A stretch of 6,255 nt of DNA from an uncultured Gardnerella sp. (GCA_947292085.1 CAMYPN010000048.1:1-6255), one strand, 5' to 3'; numbered from the stretch's first letter, positions 1 through 5,991 are shown. Notes: generated from the sequence alone by a model not told the origin. Translations and numbers: made by a program.

Positions 1-117
1 CCGTTGGCTTCGGAATTGAACCGAATCAGCAGCTTGTATGCCGCTCGCGGGCTTCGAAAATGCTTGTAATGCTATGTTTCGTTACCGCCAGTAAGGATTT
101 TCACCTTCCCTGAAACT
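1..117 (-). promoter_or_regulatory. FMN riboswitch (RFN element), 3' end cut by window edge
   Basis: Read on the minus strand, this stretch has the conserved FMN aptamer segments in the right order. First comes CAGGGAAGGTGAAAATCC with the P2 hairpin (AAGG at 107-104 pairing CCTT at 96-93). Next is CTGGCGGTAA (about 92-83), then the invariant AGCCCGCGAGC core (53-43), then the P6 hairpin TTCGG/CCGAA (25-21 with 13-9) followed by GCCAACGG at the edge. The closing P1 strand and the expression platform lie beyond base 1. The aptamer binds flavin mononucleotide and normally shuts off riboflavin synthesis or uptake genes when FMN is plentiful. The controlled gene is off the left edge. A riboflavin transporter or rib gene is expected from the family, but this cannot be seen here. 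Confidence 0.92.
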
Positions 118-125
118 ACTATTCT

Positions 126-154
126 TTTTTATCTCAAGCTAAGAACATTGTGAA
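126..154 (-). promoter_or_regulatory. Possible promoter of the FMN riboswitch transcript
   Basis: On the minus strand TTCACA (154-149, five of six matches to a sigma70 -35 box) is followed after exactly 17 bases by TAAAAA (131-126, four of six to a -10 box). Transcription would begin about ten bases before the first conserved aptamer base, which is where a riboswitch promoter should sit. The position supports it, but the -10 match is only moderate. Confidence 0.4.
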
Positions 155-179
155 CTTTTCGTGACATGCTGATTCTTTT

Positions 180-1244
180 ATGTGTTATGGTGGCGAGGGT
201 AAGTGCGAGAATACCAGTATGAGCAATATGGGTAAATTGAAGAATACTAGTGTAAATACTATTGATAAGTTGGCTGTTGTTGTGGTCACTTATAAGCGTC
301 AAGAATTATTGGAACATTTATTCCATTCTTTTGAATGCTTAAACGAATGCCCTTGGCGTATTGTTGTTGTCGACAATGAGCAGAGTGATGAAACTCGCAG
401 TATGGTGCATGGCTTGGAAGATGCTTTAACTGCTCGTTGGGGAAAAGCTGAAAAAGATTCTGAAGGAAATCAATCGCACGTTGTTTATGCTCCTCAGTCT
501 GAAAATCTTGGCGGAGCTGGCGGTTTTAGTGCTGGTGTTAAGAAAGCTTATGAGCTTGGTGCCAAATGGTTTTGGGTTATGGACGATGATGTTGAAACTG
601 TTCCTGAAGCTATTGAACGTCTTGCACCTTGGACTAAGCGTCACGCGGTTATTCAAGGTAGCCGTTTAGATTATGACGGTGGTAATTTCTACTGGCAGTA
701 TGATTTTTTGGTTCCTCTTGGTATTCCTAATCCTATTGCTCCGGCCAAATTTGGTCGTTGTGGATATCGTGTTATGAATACGATGTGCTTCGAGGGTGGT
801 TTGATTCGTCGCGATATTGTTGAGAAAATTGGTTTTCCTGATTCTCGTTACTTTATTTATTGGGATGATACTACTTATGGGTATCTTGCTAGTAAAGTAA
901 CGAATCCAATTGTTATTCCAGATATTATTCTTCGACGTACGCGTGATATTCCTAATTGGGATATTGCTGGCGTTCGTCAATTAAATTCTACTTCTGACAT
1001 GAATCGTTACCATATTATGAGAAATCGTGGTTTTATGGCGCGCTATTTTATGGTTCATGGCGATTTTCGACCGTTTATGTTTGCGATTGGTACTGCTTTA
1101 ACTGCTGCGAAGGAAATTATTCGCTTGTTTGCAGTTGATCGTGAGCATATTTTTTCTGGTATTCGTAAGTTGTTTACTGGCTGGCTTGCTTCTAGAAAAA
1201 TTTTGCATGATGGTTCATGGAAACCTATGCCTACTTTGAAATAG
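180..1244 (+). CDS. GT2 family glycosyltransferase, GlfT1/galactofuranosyltransferase-like
   Basis: This is a GT-A fold family 2 glycosyltransferase, expected to use a nucleotide-sugar donor at the cytoplasmic face of the membrane to extend a lipid-linked or envelope glycan. The 354-residue reading holds the donor-site start LAVVVVTYKRQELL (31-44), VVVDN (62-66), NLGGAGGF (109-116), the metal-binding acidic triad D135-D137 in WVMDDD, a YWDD acceptor-side motif with probable catalytic base D229/D230, and a following RYHIMRNRG with H278 as a likely metal ligand. NLGGAGGF plus the DDD, WDD and His set resembles mycobacterial GlfT1-type galactofuranosyltransferases. The actual sugar is inference. 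There is no signal peptide. The start is uncertain: the ATG at 180 has no Shine-Dalgarno, and ATGs at 219 and 228 (residues 14 and 17) would still keep the whole fold. It stands alone, divergent from the riboswitch transcript and followed by a 179-base gap. Confidence 0.85.
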   Translation: MCYGGEGKCENTSMSNMGKLKNTSVNTIDKLAVVVVTYKRQELLEHLFHSFECLNECPWRIVVVDNEQSDETRSMVHGLEDALTARWGKAEKDSEGNQSHVVYAPQSENLGGAGGFSAGVKKAYELGAKWFWVMDDDVETVPEAIERLAPWTKRHAVIQGSRLDYDGGNFYWQYDFLVPLGIPNPIAPAKFGRCGYRVMNTMCFEGGLIRRDIVEKIGFPDSRYFIYWDDTTYGYLASKVTNPIVIPDIILRRTRDIPNWDIAGVRQLNSTSDMNRYHIMRNRGFMARYFMVHGDFRPFMFAIGTALTAAKEIIRLFAVDREHIFSGIRKLFTGWLASRKILHDGSWKPMPTLK

Positions 1245-1274
1245 TTTTCTGTTCGAAGTTTGTATGTAGCTATG

Positions 1275-1334
1275 GTTTAAAGTTATGATTTAAACGTTCA
1301 GCTTTTGAATTTGCTTTAGACTAGCTAATAGTCT
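1275..1334 (+). terminator. Two weak inverted repeats after the glycosyltransferase gene
   Basis: GTTTAAA (1275-1281) and TTTAAAC (1289-1295) form a perfect 7-base AT-rich stem with a 7-base loop. AGACTA (1318-1323) and TAGTCT (1329-1334) form a perfect 6-base stem with a 5-base loop. The only nearby T run (1345-1349) is ten bases past the second stem. They sit 30-90 bases after the stop codon, so a weak terminator is possible, but neither is a textbook intrinsic terminator. The rest of 1245-1373 shows nothing else I can name. Confidence 0.2.
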
Positions 1335-1373
1335 CATAGCATAATTTTTAAGCGTGTCGTGTAAATAATACGA

Positions 1374-1396
1374 TAGAATGGACGTGATATTCCATT
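1374..1396 (+). promoter_or_regulatory. Possible ppgK -10 box with overlapping inverted repeat
   Basis: TAGAAT (1374-1379) matches five of six bases of a -10 box and lies 50 bases before the ppgK ATG, but no good -35 sits 16-18 bases upstream. The inverted repeat AATGGA (1377-1382) / TCCATT (1391-1396), with an 8-base spacer, overlaps the expected transcription start. That position suits a repressor operator or a 5' leader hairpin. Both readings are inference. Confidence 0.3.
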
Positions 1397-1406
1397 GTCC
1401 GCATTC

Positions 1407-1415
1407 AGAGGAGAG
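1407..1415 (+). promoter_or_regulatory. Ribosome binding site that fixes the ppgK start
   Basis: AGAGGAGAG is a strong Shine-Dalgarno 8-10 bases before the ATG at 1424. The in-frame GTG at 1415 overlaps this site and so cannot be the start, which rules out the three-residue longer reading. Confidence 0.85.
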
Positions 1416-1423
1416 TGTTAACG

Positions 1424-2194
1424 ATGATTGACACAGCACAAGCGTTTGGTGTTGATATTGGTGGTTCTGGTATCAAAGCTGCACCGGTAAATTTGGAGAA
1501 GGGTGAGTTCGCTGAGCCACGTTATAAGATTCTTACTCCTGCAGTTTCTACGCCTCAGGCTGTTGCTGATATTGTTCGTCAGCAGTTGGAGCATTTTAAC
1601 GTTACTCCAGATGTTCCAGTTGGTATTGCTTTCCCAGCTCCAATCAAGCCTGGTAAGAAGCTAGAGTTTATGGCAAATCTTGATCAGTCTTGGATTGGTG
1701 TAGATGTTACTGAAGTATTTAGTGAAGCTTGCGGCAGGCCTGTAACTGTTGTTAACGATGCCGATGCAGCTGGTTTAGCAGAACAGCATTTTGGTGCTGC
1801 AAAAGATAAAGATGGTTTAGTTATTGCAACGACTCTTGGAACAGGTATTGGCACTGCTTTGATTTATAACGGTGTTCTTATTCCAAATACTGAGCTCGGT
1901 CATATTCAACTCGAAAAAGGTAAAGGTGATGCTGAAAAGTATGCTGCTTCTTCAGTTCGCGAAAAGTTGGATATGGGTTATAAGAAGTGGGCTAAGCGTT
2001 TGACTAAGTACTACGGTTTGATGGAAAAGTACTTCAACCCAGATTTGTTCGTTGTTGGCGGTGGCGTGAGCCGAGTAAGCGAAAAGTTCTTGCCACATAT
2101 CGATATTAAGACTCCTATAGTAGTTGCCTCGCTACACAATGAGGCTGGTATTATTGGTGCAGCCTATTACGCGATGCAACAACGGGAGAAGTAA
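1424..2194 (+). CDS. ppgK: Polyphosphate glucokinase (ROK family)
   Basis: It phosphorylates glucose to glucose-6-phosphate in the cytoplasm. The actinobacterial family uses inorganic polyphosphate and usually ATP as phosphoryl donor. In a bifidobacterial-type cell the product would enter the fructose-6-phosphate phosphoketolase shunt. From the ATG at 1424 the protein has 256 residues, close to the roughly 265 of mycobacterial PpgK. Visible motifs are the phosphate-1 loop DIGGSGIK (11-18), LDQSWIG (86-92), the catalytic-acid segment VVNDADAAGLAE (109-120, D112/D114), phosphate-2 TTLGTGIGTAL (136-146), IPNTELGH (153-160), AASSVREK (174-181) and the nucleotide-site GGGVSR (212-217). PNTE-GH, the AASSV-EK block and the lack of the ROK zinc-cysteine motif point to PpgK rather than an ATP-only GlkA glucokinase. 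It has its own strong ribosome binding site and is followed by a strong terminator, so it is probably monocistronic. Confidence 0.93.
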   Translation: MIDTAQAFGVDIGGSGIKAAPVNLEKGEFAEPRYKILTPAVSTPQAVADIVRQQLEHFNVTPDVPVGIAFPAPIKPGKKLEFMANLDQSWIGVDVTEVFSEACGRPVTVVNDADAAGLAEQHFGAAKDKDGLVIATTLGTGIGTALIYNGVLIPNTELGHIQLEKGKGDAEKYAASSVREKLDMGYKKWAKRLTKYYGLMEKYFNPDLFVVGGGVSRVSEKFLPHIDIKTPIVVASLHNEAGIIGAAYYAMQQREK

Positions 2195-2201
2195 GGTGAC
2201 C

Positions 2202-2239
2202 CTGCGTAGTTGATAATAAAGAAGATGAGCGCTACGCAG
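2202..2239 (+). other. Hairpin between the ppgK stop and its terminator
   Basis: CTGCGTAG (2202-2209) and CTACGCAG (2232-2239) are a perfect 8-base inverted repeat with a 22-base purine-rich loop, starting 7 bases after the ppgK stop. No T run follows it, so it is not itself an intrinsic terminator. It may stabilise the 3' end of the ppgK mRNA. Its 3' arm shares GCGCTA with the next hairpin. Confidence 0.5.
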
Positions 2240-2245
2240 AAGTAA

Positions 2246-2297
2246 AGTGCGCTAGGTGAGATGATTCTATTCCTCGCCTAGCGCACTCTTATATTAG
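2246..2297 (+). terminator. Strong hairpin terminator after ppgK
   Basis: AGTGCGCTAGGTGAG (2246-2260) pairs with CTCGCCTAGCGCACT (2273-2287) over 15 positions with a single U-G wobble and a 12-base loop. A T-rich tail (CTTATATT) follows directly. The stem is much stronger than any other in the window. The tail is interrupted rather than a clean T run. It separates ppgK from the aminotransferase gene. Confidence 0.75.
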
Positions 2298-2328
2298 ATA
2301 ATAAAATTTTTTTAAAAACGTTAATTTT

Positions 2329-2363
2329 TTAAGAAAACCTACTCGTATCGACTATGAGATAGT
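2329..2363 (+). promoter_or_regulatory. Possible aminotransferase promoter with small inverted repeat
   Basis: TTAAGA (2329-2334) and TATGAG (2353-2358), 18 bases apart, each match four of six sigma70 consensus bases. The inverted repeat ACTAT-GAG-ATAGT (2351-2363) overlaps the -10. If this promoter is real, the transcript would start only a few bases before the GTG at 2372. The assignment is weak. The AT-rich stretch at 2290-2340 shows no other element I can name. Confidence 0.25.
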
Positions 2364-2371
2364 GTAGTTAG

Positions 2372-3571
2372 GTGCGTTTTTCTTCTCGAGTTGATGTTAG
2401 CGAGCCAAATCCTATTATTCTGGCTCAGCGCGAAGCTGTGTCGCGCGGTATAAAGCTTACAAAACTTAATGATTCTAATCCTACTTCTCACGGACTTGCA
2501 CCAAAATGTTTGAGTTCTAAATATGTTGCTGATCCGCGTGGACCGAAGGAAGTGCGTAAACTACTTGCAGATTATATTAACAATCGAGATAATCGTGGTA
2601 GTAGTAGCAATAATTCTGCTGCGCTTCTTAATCCTGATAATTTATATGTTCTTTCTTCAACATCCCAAGCTTACGCATGGTTAATGATGCTTCTTTGCGA
2701 TGCTGAAGATGCTGTGCTAGCACCAACCCCAGGATACCCATTAATAGAATCTATAGCGCGATTGCAATGTGTAAAAACTATTAATTATCCGCTTAGATAT
2801 GACGGATCCTGGACTATAGATTTAGTTAAAGTGCGTGAACTTTTAGAGGATTCAAGTAATAGAATTCGTGCTCTTGTGTTAATTAATCCGAATAATCCAA
2901 CTGGATCTTATATAAAGCCGCAGGAGAGAGCGGAACTGTTAAAACTGTGCGCAGAAAATCAAGTTGCAATTATTGCTGATGAAGTGTTTTACGGTTATAG
3001 TCTTGAACCTTTTACCGGTAACAAGCGTTTAGCTGGAGAAGAATCAACGCTTGTTTTTGCGCTTGACGGATTCTCTAAAATGCTAGCTGCTCCTCACGCA
3101 AAAGTTGGTTGGATTGAAATATCTGGACCTAATCTTCTAGTAGATGAAGCAAAAAAGCGTCTTGATGTTATTGCAGATGACTTTTTGCCGATTGGTTCTA
3201 CTGTAGCAGATAGAATTCCTGAACTTTTAGGCTACGCAAACGAGCAAACTAATATTGTTCTTAATCGAACCAGAAATAATTTGCGGATTTTGCGTGAAAT
3301 ATTAGCAAGTTGGCCATGCTGTTGCGTTAGCGCACTTAGAGCGGAAGGCGGATGGAATATTCTCCTGCGTGTACCTTCATGCCTTGATGATGATGATTTA
3401 TCAATTAGGCTTATGAAAGATTATGCGCTAGTGTCACAGCCTGGATACTATTTTGATATGCCAGTAAGTGGGTATTTGGCTCTTTCTCTTCTACCTGAAA
3501 CTGAGAAATTTGAGGCTGGTGTTCGCTCGCTGCTTACTACTGTAGATAGAATGATTTCTGAACTTTCTTGA
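2372..3571 (+). CDS. PLP-dependent class I/II aminotransferase, substrate unknown
   Basis: This cytosolic fold-type I enzyme should transfer an amino group between an amino acid and a 2-oxo acid using pyridoxal phosphate. The 399 residues show FSSRVDVSEPN near the start, SNPTSHGL (35-42), the cofactor-phosphate segment SSTSQAYAW (95-103), TPGYPL (119-124), YPLRYDGSW (139-147), INPNNPTGS (171-179), ADEVFYGYS (202-210), the Schiff-base lysine K236 in DGFSKMLAAPHAKVGW, EGGWNILLR (325-333), and HPGYFFD-like QPGYYFDMP (356-364) before a YLALSLLPE tail. The usual C-terminal carboxylate-binding Arg is not in its normal place; the SLL form agrees with my memory of a distinct aminotransferase family of unassigned substrate. 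Residues 75-84 are a low-complexity Ser/Asn stretch in a surface-loop position. A TAG stop ends directly at the GTG start, so no longer in-frame start exists, and no clear Shine-Dalgarno precedes it. It converges with the next gene, 35 bases away. Confidence 0.88.
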   Translation: MRFSSRVDVSEPNPIILAQREAVSRGIKLTKLNDSNPTSHGLAPKCLSSKYVADPRGPKEVRKLLADYINNRDNRGSSSNNSAALLNPDNLYVLSSTSQAYAWLMMLLCDAEDAVLAPTPGYPLIESIARLQCVKTINYPLRYDGSWTIDLVKVRELLEDSSNRIRALVLINPNNPTGSYIKPQERAELLKLCAENQVAIIADEVFYGYSLEPFTGNKRLAGEESTLVFALDGFSKMLAAPHAKVGWIEISGPNLLVDEAKKRLDVIADDFLPIGSTVADRIPELLGYANEQTNIVLNRTRNNLRILREILASWPCCCVSALRAEGGWNILLRVPSCLDDDDLSIRLMKDYALVSQPGYYFDMPVSGYLALSLLPETEKFEAGVRSLLTTVDRMISELS

Positions 3572-3573
3572 TC

Positions 3574-3596
3574 TAAAAGTATTTTAACTACTTTTA
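3574..3596. terminator. AT-rich hairpin between convergent genes
   Basis: TAAAAGTA (3574-3581) and TACTTTTA (3589-3596) form a perfect 8-base stem with a 7-base loop, filling most of the 35-base gap between two converging stop codons. An AT-rich tail follows on the plus strand (AATATTTTAATTAA), and no comparable T run is seen on the minus strand. It may end both transcripts, with better support for the plus strand. Confidence 0.45.
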
Positions 3597-3606
3597 AATA
3601 TTTTAA

Positions 3607-5916
3607 TTAATACATGAAAGTAAACAGATTTTTTGCAATATGCCACAGTGAAGGGTAGAAGCGTATCATTGAATCTTCTCGTCCTGTTACGAACCAGCTT
3701 AAGAAATTAATTGCTATAGAGAAGAACAAGAAAGCAAGTATTGCAGCTCTTAATGCGTATACGAAAATCTTTTTTATAATCGTATCTTCATCTGATAAAG
3801 TAGCATATTTTTGAACAAGCACAGCGATACCAATAACTGCAGCAAGTGCGAAAGACCAAGCAAAATCAGCAATATAACGCCAACCTATACCAGCTTTAAG
3901 ACTGTCAAAAATTACTAAAATTATTCCTGCAAATACGTATAGTGCAGAATAAAAATACGATATTTTGCTCTTATAATTTTTTCGCATTATAAGCGCCGCT
4001 ACAACTCCTATAAACACTAGAGGGCATAGTGCAAAAAGACCGCCAATCATAGGCTCTGCGTATTGCCAACGGTCAAAAGCAATAGGTTGAATTCCAATCC
4101 AAGGGAAGGTTGGTATGAATCGCAAAGGAAGAGCCAAATAACTTAATATTGACGGTATAATGTTGCTCTTCGGCAGTTTCATGGTAGTCATATCCGTAAT
4201 AGTTATTTGATACTCGTTACCAAAATTCAGCGGAGAGCCGAAACGAAGCATATTGTAAATTCCGAAAGGAATTGCAGTTAGTACAACTGGCATAATCCAA
4301 GCGCACAGTAAGCGCAGTAATTTACTCAAATTGTAAGCAACTTTTGTATGATTAAAAATATTAATAACGCATGATAATACGCGTTTATATATAAGCGGAA
4401 TAGCCAAAAGTATTGCTATTGCAAAAGTTGGTCTGCAACCAATATTTAATGCTATAAAGAAAGAACCTAAAGCTAGTCTTTTAAGCGAAAGATTATTATC
4501 TTCTTCTCGTATTGCACCGCAGTAGAACCATAATCCAAATGATGTGAAAGCTAGCGAGGCAGCCATAGGTACTGAATAGAACGATGTGCGGAACAGCAGA
4601 TATGAAGTGTTTGAAGCAATGAAGAAGAAAGTTAGCGAAAGAGTTACTAATGCTAAAGAAGGATTTTTAACAGTTTTTTGTAAGAGTCTTATTACAAGAA
4701 GTGAACCTGCAATGAAGAAGAAAGTTAGGAAAACCAAAGTTGCTGCGGAGGTTGGTAGCATTGCTCCGCCAGGAACCCAAATCTGTGATATTAGTTGATA
4801 CGGTAAGAAAAGTAATACTGCTGGGAGTAGTCCAAAATATGAATACCAGTGACCGTTGTAATATGCGTAATCCCAGTAAATGTTGCTTACACCGTTTTTA
4901 AGCAGCTCATTTCTTGCAGCAGGATCATAAGGGTTACTCAACTGAGTTAGTTCTTTAGGAACTGGAAGCATGAGATGAGTTTTTCCGTGAAGTAATGCGT
5001 CTGCAGTGTGAGCGTATTGATCAAAATCGTATGTGTAATTTCCTGGAATGTAGAAACGCATTCTAGTTGCAGCTTGTATGGACCAGATAATAACTGCGAT
5101 TGTTATAACGATTGAAGGAACCCAAGACGCTACAAGAGCAAATCTTTGCTTTCGACTGCGCGTATTAAGTGGCATGCTCCACAATCTTGACCAAGGATTC
5201 CACAAAGCTAACATTATGGAAATTAAGGCTAGTATTGTTACGCGCAACCAAGACCACGTAAATTGTGCGCGCGCATTTGCTCTAACATCTTCTATGTCTA
5301 GAACTGTACCAGCAGGATGTTCTAGCCAAACTCGTAGAGTATTAGTTGCTCCGCGTGATTTTGGCGGCATAGGTAGTAAAGCTTCATCAAGAATGCACGG
5401 ATTGGCGTGTAAAGGTTTTCCAGCATACTTATTTACGTCAATTCGTACATGAATATCACAAGTAATATTGTATTTAGAATTTTTAGCAGGCTCTTTTATT
5501 GAACGTTGCAGTCTTATGTAAGGTGAAGATCCGTCAGAAACAACTTCTAAGTACGCTTCAGTAGGATCTGTTATTAGAAGACCTCCGGTTTTTAATCTTG
5601 TTAAGCCAGAACCTAGAGTATTGTGTGCGAAAGCACTGTCTGTACTTGCAGAAATACTGCTCCAAAATTGTATATTCCCAAGCGTGCATTCAAAGGCACT
5701 GATAAGTAGAACAATAAGAAGTGGTATGCGTATAGTGTGCCAAACACGTTTCAGTACATGATGAGTGCAATTACAATTATCAAATGAACTGCTTAAGTTC
5801 TCTACTGTAGATTTTTTTACGCAGTTTACTTTCGCTAAATTGTGTGCGTGAGAAATATTATCATTAGACTGAGTTTGCGTTTGAGACGCGGAATCTAGTG
5901 TCTGTTCACATCCCAT
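3607..5916 (-). CDS. Polytopic membrane protein, GT-C-like glycosyltransferase
   Basis: The protein has 769 residues. It has a hydrophilic Asn/Ser/His-rich N-terminal tail (1-60), a first membrane segment (about 62-80), a roughly 140-residue loop (81-220) with two cysteines (C153, C174), membrane segments near 222-240 and 259-280, then about ten more hydrophobic segments to the C-terminus. The first loop of the core carries YDFDQYAHTADALLHG (296-311), LSNPYDP (326-332) and YWDYAYYNGHWYSYFG (347-362). Later come GCRPTF (493-498), YNMLRFGSPLNFGNEYQIT (554-572) and GWRYIADFAW (678-687). This pattern fits polytopic GT-C transferases, which use polyprenyl-phosphate-linked sugars outside the membrane. 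The acidic residues D297/D299 in the first core loop are candidate catalytic positions. Donor and acceptor cannot be read from sequence, and a non-enzymatic polytopic protein is not excluded. The start at 5916 has a good Shine-Dalgarno. The gene follows the ABC-F gene by 74 bases, so co-transcription is possible. Confidence 0.75.
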   Translation of the reverse strand: MGCEQTLDSASQTQTQSNDNISHAHNLAKVNCVKKSTVENLSSSFDNCNCTHHVLKRVWHTIRIPLLIVLLISAFECTLGNIQFWSSISASTDSAFAHNTLGSGLTRLKTGGLLITDPTEAYLEVVSDGSSPYIRLQRSIKEPAKNSKYNITCDIHVRIDVNKYAGKPLHANPCILDEALLPMPPKSRGATNTLRVWLEHPAGTVLDIEDVRANARAQFTWSWLRVTILALISIMLALWNPWSRLWSMPLNTRSRKQRFALVASWVPSIVITIAVIIWSIQAATRMRFYIPGNYTYDFDQYAHTADALLHGKTHLMLPVPKELTQLSNPYDPAARNELLKNGVSNIYWDYAYYNGHWYSYFGLLPAVLLFLPYQLISQIWVPGGAMLPTSAATLVFLTFFFIAGSLLVIRLLQKTVKNPSLALVTLSLTFFFIASNTSYLLFRTSFYSVPMAASLAFTSFGLWFYCGAIREEDNNLSLKRLALGSFFIALNIGCRPTFAIAILLAIPLIYKRVLSCVINIFNHTKVAYNLSKLLRLLCAWIMPVVLTAIPFGIYNMLRFGSPLNFGNEYQITITDMTTMKLPKSNIIPSILSYLALPLRFIPTFPWIGIQPIAFDRWQYAEPMIGGLFALCPLVFIGVVAALIMRKNYKSKISYFYSALYVFAGIILVIFDSLKAGIGWRYIADFAWSFALAAVIGIAVLVQKYATLSDEDTIIKKIFVYALRAAILAFLFFSIAINFLSWFVTGREDSMIRFYPSLWHIAKNLFTFMY
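4616..4728 (-). repeat. Exact 20-base direct repeat inside the membrane protein gene
   Basis: The same 20 bases occur at 4616-4635 and 4709-4728, offset by 93 bases (31 codons), and both copies encode LTFFFIA in the same frame (residues 397-403 and 428-434). Each copy sits in a membrane segment. The flanking bases differ on both sides. Confidence 0.95.
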
Positions 5917-5921
5917 AATTG

Positions 5922-5927
5922 CACCTC
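5922..5927 (-). promoter_or_regulatory. Ribosome binding site of the GT-C-like gene
   Basis: Read on the minus strand this is GAGGTG, five bases before the ATG at 5916. The spacing is slightly short, but the match is good and it supports that ATG as the start. No separate promoter is evident in the 74-base gap. Confidence 0.75.
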
Positions 5928-5955
5928 ATATTGTTTTCTTTGTTTGCGCACTTAC

Positions 5956-5991
5956 TACTTTAGTAGCTACTTTAGTAACTATTTTAGTTGC
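5956..5991 (-). repeat. 12-base imperfect tandem repeat after the ABC-F stop
   Basis: On the plus strand three units read TACTTTAGTAGC (5956-5967), TACTTTAGTAAC (5968-5979) and TATTTTAGTTGC (5980-5991). The unit length is a multiple of three, so on the minus strand each unit places another TAG in the frame of the ABC-F gene, giving stops at its own TAG, three further TAGs and a final TAA. Units also contain short self-complementary pieces (CTACT-TT-AGTAG at 5955-5966). Confidence 0.85.

Noticed and set aside
1..117. Possible tRNA or cobalamin riboswitch at the left edge
   Set aside because: The segment order and the AGCCCGCGAGC core match the FMN aptamer. There is no tRNA acceptor or anticodon arrangement and no B12-box.
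666..980. 104-codon open frame on the minus strand inside the glycosyltransferase gene
   Set aside because: It mirrors a gene with strong motifs, its product is a low-complexity Asn/Ile/Thr string with no recognisable domain, and there is no ribosome binding site of note. It is a shadow of T-ending codons.
1424..2194. Plain ATP-dependent glucokinase or ROK repressor instead of PpgK
   Set aside because: There is no N-terminal DNA-binding region and no zinc-cysteine motif, while the PNTELGH and AASSVREK blocks are PpgK-like.
4586..4798. 70-codon plus-strand frame containing two Lys-rich repeats
   Set aside because: The repeated part is simply the complement of the 20-base direct repeat in the membrane gene. 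No start signal or family resemblance.
5078..5452. 124-codon open frame on the plus strand opposite the membrane protein gene
   Set aside because: It is antisense to a gene with clear family motifs and a good start, and its product resembles no family I know. A long antisense frame is expected by chance here.
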